A stretch of DNA of 9,635 bases from Magnetospira sp. (GTDB lineage Bacteria > Pseudomonadota > Alphaproteobacteria > Rhodospirillales > Magnetospiraceae): the NCBI GenBank assembly GCA_028277325.1, contig JANQGL010000279.1, positions 1 through 9,635 on the forward strand, in the 5' to 3' direction. The position numbers and the translations under genes are program-made. The notes beneath the pieces are model-generated. The model worked only from the letters and a program-made list of their open reading frames with translations. It did no database searches and was not told the origin of the DNA. Positions within the stretch are counted from its first letter, which is position 1, and each line of letters starts with the position of its first letter. This document shows positions 1-5,044 of this stretch, piece by piece.

Positions 1-98
1 ACCCGGCACACGTCATTGCATGGTCACTCTGGCGACGAGCCCATCAAGCCGCCGCACAGAAAGCTCACTTCAAATCAAAAGCGCAACTGTAATGCTAG
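1..98. other. Non-coding or unassigned flank of an IS remnant
   Basis: I recognise no gene here. Short open frames run across it on both strands, but none has a convincing ribosome-binding site or a recognisable protein motif. It ends at a CTAG tetranucleotide (95-98), which may be the target site of the IS5-like remnant that starts at 99. Base composition is somewhat less GC-rich than the core genes further on, as expected for degraded or acquired DNA. Confidence 0.4.
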
Positions 99-216
99 GG
101 CCTGTAGACATTCATTTGATGGCGAGGAATGCGGCGACGAGATGGATGGCGGCGCGATCACCGGGATCGGTTTTGTCGTGTCGTGTGAGGATCGAAAACG
201 TCTGCTGCGGTGCAGC
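99..216 (-). pseudogene. 3' tail of an IS5-family transposase (remnant)
   Basis: A minus-strand frame, open from 216 down to a TGA at 112-114, ends in RHDKTDPGDRAAIHLVAAF followed by LAIK and stop. This resembles the extreme C-terminus of IS5-family DDE transposases, which commonly end R-[YF]-D-K-T...AAIHLAAA plus a few residues. Only about 34 codons remain. Upstream the frame is closed by a TGA at 217-219, so the gene is a broken fragment without its catalytic DDE residues. The stop lies about 13 bp inside a sequence (99 onward, GGCCTGTAGACATTC) that looks like an IS terminal repeat, directly preceded by CTAG at 95-98, a tetranucleotide used as target by many IS5 members. No second copy of that end was found. 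The family call rests on a short C-terminal motif and the element end is inferred. Confidence 0.45.
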
Positions 217-292
217 TCAGAACGGCGTTCCAGGTCTCCAGCGTCTCGAACAGGCGGTTCGAACTTTCTCCGCCGAGGCGCGCCATCTCCAT
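158..292 (-). CDS. Possible 44-aa small ORF (doubtful)
   Basis: An ATG at 292 is preceded by a purine-rich stretch (GGAGAGGGGGAA on the minus strand, immediately upstream), which would make a good ribosome-binding site. The predicted peptide begins MEMARLGGESSNRLFETLET and ends at a TGA at 158-160. It overlaps the IS5-like remnant in another frame, has no family I recognise, and lies in a degraded mobile region just outside the IS66-like element. It may be a fragment of a longer broken gene or chance. It is listed only because the start context is good. Confidence 0.15.
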   Translation of the reverse strand: MEMARLGGESSNRLFETLETWNAVLSCTAADVFDPHTTRQNRSR

Positions 293-310
293 TTCCCCCT
301 CTCCGGCATC

Positions 311-333
311 GTAACCGGAGCAAAAGACCGGGC
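311..333 (+). repeat. Left terminal inverted repeat of the IS66-like element
   Basis: This 23-bp repeat begins GTAACCGGAGC and is identical to the reverse complement of 851-873. It lies 2 bp beyond the transposase stop codon (336-338), the usual arrangement at the 3' end of an IS. Confidence 0.75.
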
Positions 334-335
334 AC

Positions 336-870
336 TCATGCCATGTTCATGCAGCGTTGACGGACGATTTGAGGGAGTTGGGGTACGGGTGGTGCGCCAG
401 GGACCATGAGGCGGTCACCGAGGTAGTCCCAGAAGGAGAGACCGAGCTTTGTGCATGTTTTCATCAGGCCCAGGTAAGGTGTCGCGGGCCTGTTTTCCGG
501 CCTCGGATCGGGTGCCGCCGGAGACCTTTCGCCGGGTGACACAAGCGCGGATGTCATTTTCCGATCCGTTGGTGTTGAGCGGCACCTCGGGGCGGTCCAG
601 CACCATCAGGAGTTTTTCCTTGTTGGCATGGAGCCGGGCCAGCAGTCTGTCCAGGGTGGCGAAGCGGGTGCGGGTGGCGAACAAGGCGTCGAAGCGCCGC
701 CGTAGCTCCGATCGTCGTTTTCGGGTCGGGTTTTTCCGGTAGGCTTTGAGGTCGGCATAGAGCCACCAGAGCCTCGATTGGATGCGCTCCTTTTCCCGGC
801 GCTGGCGTTCCGAGAAGGCGTCCAGTTTGTGGGTCAGTCGTTCGGCATGGGCCCGGTCTTTTGCTCCGGT
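336..870 (-). pseudogene. Truncated, frameshifted IS66-family transposase
   Basis: The minus-strand frame from 870 reads GAKDRAHAERLTHKLD..., then LWWLYADLKAYR, FATLDRLLARLHANKEKLLM and PLNTNGSENDIR...RKVSGGTRSEAGKQARDT. It shifts frame near 475 and continues LGLMKTCTKLGLSFWDYLGD...VPQLPQIVRQRC to the TGA at 336-338. The NGSE-IR, SGGTRS-AG and SFWDYL-DRL blocks are characteristic of the C-terminal part of IS66-type transposases. Deleting one base (the T at about 475 on the plus strand) restores an expected DTFLGLMKTC junction, so a 1-bp insertion broke the gene. About the first half of a normal transposase is missing, and a TAA sits in frame just upstream of the right inverted repeat (886-888). 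It cannot make a functional transposase. Confidence 0.8.
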
Positions 871-873
871 TAC
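851..873 (-). repeat. Right terminal inverted repeat of the IS66-like element
   Basis: This is a perfect 23-bp inverted copy of 311-333, ending ...GGTTAC on the plus strand. It directly abuts transposase coding sequence rather than a transposase start. That arrangement is the main evidence for an internal deletion. Confidence 0.75.
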
Positions 874-902
874 CCATGGCGGCCATTAACTTATTGATTT
901 TA

Positions 903-978
903 TGGCGTCCCCTAGGGGATTCGAACCCCTGTTGCCGCCGTGAGAGGGCGGTGTCCTAGGCCTCTAGACGAAGGGGAC
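903..978 (-). tRNA. tRNA-Glu (anticodon CTC)
   Basis: The minus strand from 978 folds as a standard tRNA. The acceptor stem is GTCCCCT paired with AGGGGAC. The D-arm region is CGTCTAGAGGCCTAGGAC. The anticodon stem is CCGCC/GGCGG around loop CTCTCAC (anticodon CTC at 944-942). The T-arm is AGGGG-TTCGAAT-CCCCT, followed by discriminator G and an encoded CCA (905-903). It closely matches bacterial tRNA-Glu. CTC reads GAG, the dominant Glu codon in a GC-rich genome. A well-formed promoter lies just upstream and rpsD diverges from it. The 3' end is immediately followed by an AT-rich stretch and then mobile-element debris. Confidence 0.95.
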
Positions 979-995
979 CCGGAGGCAGGGGCCGT

Positions 996-1024
996 TATGT
1001 ACGGGAAAGCGGAGCGGCGGTCAA
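996..1024 (-). promoter_or_regulatory. Sigma70-type promoter of tRNA-Glu
   Basis: On the minus strand a -35 TTGACC (1024-1019) and a -10 TACATA (1001-996) are separated by exactly 17 bp. Transcription would begin near 989, giving a leader of roughly 10 nt before the tRNA 5' end at 978. The segment after the -10 (ACGGCCCC) is very GC-rich, the kind of discriminator linked to stringent control of stable RNA promoters. That regulatory point is inference. Confidence 0.7.
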
Positions 1025-1074
1025 GGCTTTCCTCAGGGCAACACAGGGCAATCGGGTGAACGAGTGGGACGTAC

Positions 1075-1118
1075 CCGCTGCGCCCGATCAGGAACTCCGT
1101 CGACAGGTAGTAGATTCC
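1075..1118 (-). pseudogene. Possible glycogen-phosphorylase-like peptide remnant
   Basis: On the minus strand, between the two promoters, one frame reads [15 protein letters not shown]. The block YYLS-x-EFLIGR is a hallmark of the N-terminal region of glycogen/alpha-glucan phosphorylases. The similarity stops after GRS: the following residues ([10 protein letters not shown]...) do not continue like a phosphorylase, and no start or ribosome site precedes it. It is either a tiny scar of a deleted glgP-type gene or a coincidence. Nothing functional is implied. Confidence 0.25.
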
Positions 1119-1133
1119 CCTGCATCCATTCGA

Positions 1134-1161
1134 TTGACTCCCCCTCGCCGCCGCCTATACT
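1134..1161 (+). promoter_or_regulatory. Sigma70-type promoter of rpsD
   Basis: A -35 TTGACT (1134-1139) and a -10 TATACT (1156-1161) are separated by 16 bp, followed by a likely start near 1168. This gives a 5' leader of about 110 nt before the rpsD ATG at 1281. The promoter lies inside an apparent upstream extension of the rpsD reading frame, which is one reason for rejecting that longer frame as protein. Confidence 0.7.
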
Positions 1162-1214
1162 GCGCCCCTTCATTCCCGGGAACGCGAGGTGGGCGGCTCG
1201 ATGCGCGCGTCTCC

Positions 1215-1238
1215 GTCCGTCCGGAGCACGGGGCGGAC
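1215..1238 (+). promoter_or_regulatory. Hairpin in the rpsD leader
   Basis: GTCCGTCC (1215-1222) pairs with GGGCGGAC (1231-1238), an 8-bp stem with one G-U pair and an 8-nt loop. It sits in the rpsD 5' leader about 40 nt before the start codon. S4 is a known translational autoregulator in several bacteria, so a structured leader is plausible here. That this hairpin takes part is conjecture, and GC-rich DNA forms such stems easily. Confidence 0.3.
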
Positions 1239-1280
1239 CTACCGGGACATCAACGATGTTCGCAAAGGAACCACCGCACG

Positions 1281-1895
1281 ATGGGTAAGCGTCTACAGTC
1301 CAAGTACAAGATCAACCGGCGCCTGGGCGAGAACCTCTGGGGCCGCCCGAAGAGCCCGGTCAACACCCGCGAATACGGTCCCGGCCAGCACGGCCAGCGG
1401 CGCCGCAAGCCGTCCGACTTCGGCGTGCAGCTGATGGCCAAGCAGAAGCTGAAGGGCTATTACGGCAACGTCTCCGAAAAGCAGTTCCGCCGCTATTACG
1501 AGGAAGCGACCCGCCGCAAGGGCGACACCTCGGAGAACCTGATCGGCATCCTGGAGCGGCGCCTCGACGCCGTGGTCTACCGCATGAAGTTCGTGCCCAC
1601 GGTGTTCTCGGCGCGCCAGTTCATCAACCACGGACACATCAAGGTCAACGGCCAGCGGGTCAACATCCCGTCCTACCTAGTGCAGGACGGCGACGTGATC
1701 GAGGTTCGCGCGCGGGCGCAAGAGATCCCGATGGTCCTGGAAGCCATCGAGAGCGCCGAGCGCGACGTGCCGGACTACCTGGAGGTGGACCACAAGAAAC
1801 TGCGCGGCACCTTCCTGCGCGCCCCGATCCTGGCCGACGTGCCCTATCCGGTGAAGATGGAACCGAACCTGGTGATCGAGTTCTACTCGCGCTGA
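1281..1895 (+). CDS. rpsD: 30S ribosomal protein S4
   Basis: This encodes the 204-aa primary 16S rRNA-binding protein that nucleates assembly of the 30S body and helps maintain decoding accuracy. The protein opens [20 protein letters not shown] and contains [19 protein letters not shown] (residues 34-52). The S4 RNA-binding domain (about 93-150) includes [22 protein letters not shown] and [12 protein letters not shown]. It ends VIEFYSR. No cysteines of a zinc-binding N-terminus are present, so it is the zinc-free form. The start is fixed by the family N-terminus and an AAAGGAA ribosome site (1264-1270). An upstream in-frame extension to 1056 is non-native and covers the promoter. The gene stands alone, with its own promoter and terminator, rather than in the ribosomal alpha operon, as is usual in Alphaproteobacteria. 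Confidence 0.98.
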   Translation: MGKRLQSKYKINRRLGENLWGRPKSPVNTREYGPGQHGQRRRKPSDFGVQLMAKQKLKGYYGNVSEKQFRRYYEEATRRKGDTSENLIGILERRLDAVVYRMKFVPTVFSARQFINHGHIKVNGQRVNIPSYLVQDGDVIEVRARAQEIPMVLEAIESAERDVPDYLEVDHKKLRGTFLRAPILADVPYPVKMEPNLVIEFYSR

Positions 1896-1931
1896 CCGGG
1901 TGCAGAGGCAACCGTCGCCTCCCCCTTCGGG

Positions 1932-1955
1932 GCGCCTCAGGGCGAGGCGCGTTTT
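1932..1955 (+). terminator. Rho-independent terminator of rpsD
   Basis: GCGCCTC (1932-1938) and GAGGCGC (1944-1950) form a perfect 7-bp stem around AGGGC, followed by GTTTT (1951-1955). It lies 37 bp after the rpsD stop codon and is oriented to end rpsD transcription. The T-run is short but the stem is fully paired. Confidence 0.75.
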
Positions 1956-2051
1956 CGCATGCCTGTCAACCTCCCCCTGAGGTGCGAACGCAGCGGGCCT
2001 CGAAGGGCGGGGCGCAGGCCGGACGGACCCCGAGCGGTGTGCGGCCGAACA

Positions 2052-2085
2052 CGGTACGCCCGTCGGCCTGTTTCCGGGCGTTCCG
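2052..2085 (-). terminator. Strong hairpin downstream of the pyk-epimerase operon
   Basis: CGGTACGCCCG (2052-2062) faces CGGGCGTTCCG (2075-2085), pairing 10 of 11 positions around a 12-nt loop. It begins 9 nt past the epimerase stop on the minus strand. There is no T-run, so it may protect the transcript 3' end or assist a factor-dependent terminator rather than act alone. Confidence 0.45.
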
Positions 2086-2094
2086 TCCCGACCG

Positions 2095-3075
2095 TCAGAC
2101 TCCGTGGAAGTCCTTGTACCAGCGGATGAACGCCGGCACGCCCTCGGCGATCGACGTCTTCGGGGCGAACCCGAAATCGCGCTGGATGGCGGCGATGTCG
2201 GCGTAGGTCTCCGCCACGTCGCCCGGCTGCATGGGCAGCAGGTTTTTCGTGGCCTCGATGCCCAGTTCGCGTTCGATCAGGCCGATGAACTCCAGCAGGT
2301 TTTCCGAGCGGTGGTTGCCGATGTTGTAGATCCGCGCCGGCGCCGCGCCGCCGGTGTCGGCCGGTGCGCCGCCGAGCACCGCCACGACCCCGGCCACGAT
2401 GTCGTCGATATAGGTGAAATCGCGCCGCATGTTGCCGTGGTTGAACACCGGGATCGATTCGCCGGCCAGGATCTTGCGGGTGAAGATGAAGGCCGCCATG
2501 TCGGGCCGCCCCCAGGGCCCGTAGACGGTGAAGAAGCGCAGGCCGGTGCAGGGGATGCGGTAGAGGTGGGCGTAGGTGTGGGCGATCAGCTCGCCCGATT
2601 TCTTGGTCGCCGCGTAAAGCGAGATCGGATGGTCCACCCGGTCGCCGACGGCGAACGGCAGGTTGTCGTTGGTCCCGTAGACCGAGGACGAGGAGGCGTA
2701 CACGAAGTGCGCCAGCCGGTCCCATCGCCGCGCGGTTTCCAGCAGCACCGTCAGGCCCATCACGTTGGCCTGCACGTAGGCGTAGGGATTGACCAGGGAG
2801 TAGCGCACGCCGGCCTGGGCGGCCAGGTTGACCACGTGGGTGACGTCCGGATGGGCCTCGGCGAGGGCGGTCATCGCCGCGCGGTCGGCGATGTCGGCGC
2901 GGACGAACCGGAATCCCGGCCGTCCGGTCAGTTCGGCCAGGCGGGCTTCCTTCAGGGTCACGTCGTAGTAGTCGTTCATGTCGTCGACGCCGAGCACCCG
3001 GTCGCCGCGCGCCAGCAGGGCACGGCAGAGGTGGAAGCCGATGAACCCGGCAGCGCCGGTGACGAGAGCTTTCAT
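2095..3075 (-). CDS. UDP-glucuronate 4-epimerase-like NAD-dependent sugar epimerase
   Basis: This is a 326-aa extended short-chain dehydrogenase that most likely interconverts UDP-glucuronate and UDP-galacturonate for surface polysaccharide. The Rossmann motif is TGAAGFIG (residues 6-13). NLAAQAGVRYS (83-93) and ASSSSVYG (127-134) follow, and the catalytic YxxxK is Y154-A-A-T-K158. RFFTVYGPWGRPDMA (180-194) with RRDFTYIDDI (217-226) is the pattern of the GAE/LpsL/CapI group. No signal peptide or membrane segment is seen, so it is cytosolic. The ATG at 3075 has a GGGGGAG ribosome site about 10 nt upstream. It follows pyk by only 29 nt, so the two are probably co-transcribed. Related 4-epimerases of UDP-glucose or UDP-GlcNAc cannot be fully excluded. 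Confidence 0.88.
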   Translation of the reverse strand: MKALVTGAAGFIGFHLCRALLARGDRVLGVDDMNDYYDVTLKEARLAELTGRPGFRFVRADIADRAAMTALAEAHPDVTHVVNLAAQAGVRYSLVNPYAYVQANVMGLTVLLETARRWDRLAHFVYASSSSVYGTNDNLPFAVGDRVDHPISLYAATKKSGELIAHTYAHLYRIPCTGLRFFTVYGPWGRPDMAAFIFTRKILAGESIPVFNHGNMRRDFTYIDDIVAGVVAVLGGAPADTGGAAPARIYNIGNHRSENLLEFIGLIERELGIEATKNLLPMQPGDVAETYADIAAIQRDFGFAPKTSIAEGVPAFIRWYKDFHGV

Positions 3076-3104
3076 GAACGGAGACTCCCCCTGGGATTCG
3101 CGGG

Positions 3105-4520
3105 TCACTCGACCCACGGAATATGCAGCGTGTTGGTGGCGCCCGGCGTGCCGAAGGGGATGCCGGCCATCACCACCAGGCGCTCGCCCGCCTCGGCGAA
3201 GTCCTCCTCCTTGGCGATCGCCACCGAGTGCTCGATCATTTCCCGGAGATTGCCGATGTCCTGGGTCGCCACCGGGTGGATGCCCCAGATCAGGGCCAGC
3301 CGCCGGGCCACCGTCACGTCGGGCGTGAGGCCGAGGATCGGCACCCCGGGGCGCTCGCGCGCCGCCCGCAGGGCGGTCGAGCCGGAGAACGTGAAACTGA
3401 CGATGGCGGCGGCCGAAATGGTGCGCGCCACCTGCGCGGCGGCGGCGCTGATGGCGTCGGCGGCGGTGGCTTCCGGGGACAGGTCGCTTTGCCGGCGCTG
3501 CACCGCGCCATGGATATCCCGCTCGACCCGCCGGACGATGCGGTCCATGATCCTGACCGTTTCGCCCGGATAGTCGCCGACCGCGGTCTCGGCCGACAGC
3601 ATCAGGGCGTCCGCGCCGTCGGAGACGGCGGTCGCCACGTCGGAGGCCTCGGCCCGGGTGGGGGCGGGGGCGCGGACCATCGAATCCAGCATCTGGGTCG
3701 CCACCACCACCGGTTTGCCGGCCCGCCGGCAGGAGCGGATGATCCGCTTCTGGAGTCCGGGCACCTCCTCGGGCGGGAACTCGACGCCGAGGTCGCCGCG
3801 CGCCACCATGACGCCGTCGGACAGCTCGATGATTTCGTCCAGGTAGTCGATCGCCGAGGGTTTCTCCAGTTTCGCCATCACGGCGGCGCGTCCGGCCACC
3901 AGGCGGCGCGCCTCGGCCACGTCCTCGGGGCGCTGCACGAAACTGAGCGCCACCCAGTCGACCCCCATGTCCAGGCCCGCCGTCAGGTCGGTCCGGTCCT
4001 TGTCGGTCAGGGCCGACATGTCGAGCGGCGCGTCGGGGATGTTGAGGCCCTTGTTGTCCGACAGCTCGCCCGGCGTGATCACCTGGGTATCGGCGAAGCC
4101 GGCGCCGCGCAGCATCACCCGCAGCCGCACCTTGCCGTCGTCGAGCAAAAGGTCGTGGCCCTCGCGCAGGCTGTCGAACACTTCCGGGTGCGGCACGTGG
4201 ACCCGCCGCTGGTTGCCGGGCTCGGGCAGGCCGTCGAGACGGAACGGGGCGCCGATTCCCAGCCGCACCGGGCCGTGGGCGAAACGGCTGATCCGCAGCT
4301 TCGGGCCCTGCAGGTCCATCAGCACCGAGATCGGCCGCCCGGCCTCCTTTTCCAGCCCCCGGATGATCTCCATCCGCTGCCGGTGATCGTCGTGCGTGCC
4401 GTGGCTGAAATTGAGGCGAAAGACATCCACCCCGGCCTCGAACAGTTCCTTGATGCGCGGCACCGCGGTGGTCGCCGGCCCAAGGGTGGCGACGATCTTT
4501 GCTTGTCTTTGGCGTCTCAT
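3105..4520 (-). CDS. pyk: Pyruvate kinase
   Basis: This 471-aa enzyme converts phosphoenolpyruvate and ADP to pyruvate and ATP, the last step of glycolysis. Visible motifs are KIVATLGPA (8-16), VFRLNFSHG (33-41, with R35, N37 and S39), MDLQGPKLR (68-76), AKLEKPSAIDYLDEI (216-230, catalytic K217 and metal-binding E219), VMVARGDLGVE (237-247), ATQMLDSM (274-281) and EASDVATAVSDGADALMLS (291-309). A C-terminal allosteric domain follows (about 345-471). Length is normal for a bacterial enzyme. The MDLQGPKLRI segment carries Leu, Gln and Lys where K+-dependent enzymes have Thr, Lys and Glu. The start at 4520 gives the expected N-terminus although no strong ribosome site precedes it. The epimerase gene follows by 29 nt, and the plus-strand gene at 4607 diverges. 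Confidence 0.97.
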   Translation of the reverse strand: MRRQRQAKIVATLGPATTAVPRIKELFEAGVDVFRLNFSHGTHDDHRQRMEIIRGLEKEAGRPISVLMDLQGPKLRISRFAHGPVRLGIGAPFRLDGLPEPGNQRRVHVPHPEVFDSLREGHDLLLDDGKVRLRVMLRGAGFADTQVITPGELSDNKGLNIPDAPLDMSALTDKDRTDLTAGLDMGVDWVALSFVQRPEDVAEARRLVAGRAAVMAKLEKPSAIDYLDEIIELSDGVMVARGDLGVEFPPEEVPGLQKRIIRSCRRAGKPVVVATQMLDSMVRAPAPTRAEASDVATAVSDGADALMLSAETAVGDYPGETVRIMDRIVRRVERDIHGAVQRRQSDLSPEATAADAISAAAAQVARTISAAAIVSFTFSGSTALRAARERPGVPILGLTPDVTVARRLALIWGIHPVATQDIGNLREMIEHSVAIAKEEDFAEAGERLVVMAGIPFGTPGATNTLHIPWVE

Positions 4521-4606
4521 GGTAGGCTGACATATAGAGGGAATCCCCGTGGCGAGGCTACGGTTATTACAGTGATCACCGAAATTTAACCGCTCCGGTC
4601 GCGCCC
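4521..4606. other. Divergent intergenic region between pyk and the 4607 gene
   Basis: This 86-bp gap must hold the pyk promoter (minus) and may hold one for the plus-strand genes. On the minus strand a CTATAT(G) at about 4538-4532 is a reasonable -10, but I see no good -35 at 16-18 bp. The centre is locally AT-rich (GGTTATTACAGTGATCACC, 4562-4580) and contains the palindrome TGATCA. I could not assign a regulator-binding site. Confidence 0.35.
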
Positions 4607-4939
4607 ATGCCCGTACTCGCCGATGCCGTCCTGTCGCTGTTTCTGGACAAGGCGTCCCGACGCCATTTGCGGCGGATCCGCGAGCGCCAGCGTCTGGCCC
4701 GACGGTTGCGCGAGGTCGGGCTCATCGACCGCGACGCGCAGGCGGCGCAACTGACCGCGCAGGCGCGGCATCTCGGGGAAGCCGCCCGCCGGGACTCCCG
4801 GCAGGCATTGCTCGACCGCGCCAGGCGGATCGCCCGCGAACGGCAGGACGCGCTGGCCGGTCTCGATCCGGGACAACGCGAGAAGCTGCGCGCCTTGGCG
4901 CAAAGCCTGATGGCGCCGGGCGGCAAGACCGACGGATAA
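4607..4939 (+). CDS. Small arginine-rich helical protein of unknown function
   Basis: This is a 110-aa protein I do not recognise. It begins MPVLADAVLSLFLDKASRRH and is dominated by Arg, Ala, Leu and Gln with no likely beta segments, so it is probably a set of amphipathic helices or a coiled coil (about residues 15-85). It ends in LDPGQREKLRALAQSLMAPG, which faintly resembles the closing helix of MarR-type regulators, but no winged-helix core is visible. Codon third positions are strongly G/C like its neighbours, which supports real coding. The ribosome site is poor. It lies 105 bp upstream of the CheZ-like gene in the same direction, so a flagellar or chemotaxis link is possible but unproven. 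No signal peptide or membrane segment is seen. Confidence 0.6.
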   Translation: MPVLADAVLSLFLDKASRRHLRRIRERQRLARRLREVGLIDRDAQAAQLTAQARHLGEAARRDSRQALLDRARRIARERQDALAGLDPGQREKLRALAQSLMAPGGKTDG

Positions 4940-5044
4940 CGGCGACGGACAAAGGGTTTGCCTTCGCCGGGGCGGAAGGATAGGTTGAAAAGGCTGCGCG
5001 GTGCGCCGGGCAGCGGGGGAGCACGAAAGGTAGCAGGCATCGCC
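4940..5044. other. Leader region upstream of the cheZ-like gene
   Basis: In these 105 bp I see an imperfect hairpin (CCTTCGCC with GGCGGAAGG, about 4961-4979) but no T-run. There is a weak promoter-like pair, TTGCCT at 4958 and TAGGTT at 4981, with 17 bp between. I do not see a convincing sigma28 or sigma54 flagellar promoter. The AAAGG at 5026-5030 and AGCAGG at 5032-5037 are the only candidate ribosome sites. Confidence 0.3.

Larger units (their letters stand above)
311..873 (-). mobile_element. IS66-like deletion derivative with 23-bp terminal inverted repeats
   Basis: Bases 311-333 read outward-in as GTAACCGGAGCAAAAGACCG plus GGC, and the reverse complement of 851-873 is identical over all 23 positions. 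Termini starting 5'-GTAA are typical of IS66-family elements, and the interior encodes the C-terminal part of an IS66-type transposase on the minus strand whose stop (336-338) sits just inside the left repeat. The right repeat abuts the middle of the transposase (around HAERLTHKLD), so the 5' portion of the gene and any accessory tnpA/tnpB genes are missing. The simplest reading is an internal deletion that kept both ends, giving a 563-bp non-autonomous element. The 8 bp on each side (303-310 CCGGCATC, 874-881 CCATGGCG) do not match, so no target duplication is visible; the flanks may have rearranged. Confidence 0.7.

Noticed and set aside
1056..1280. A 75-codon N-terminal extension of rpsD
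   Set aside because: It overlaps the rpsD promoter, and S4 proteins begin at the M-G-K-R sequence at 1281.
3076..4533. A minus-strand frame that would fuse about 480 extra residues to the N-terminus of the epimerase
   Set aside because: The extension is an out-of-frame reading of pyk. The epimerase has its own ATG, ribosome site and normal Rossmann N-terminus at 3075.
2104..4589. Long plus-strand open frames (about 489 and 488 codons) opposite the epimerase and pyk genes
   Set aside because: They are antisense to well-identified genes with intact motifs. Their products are His/Arg/Gly-rich low-information sequence, as expected from GC-rich codon bias.
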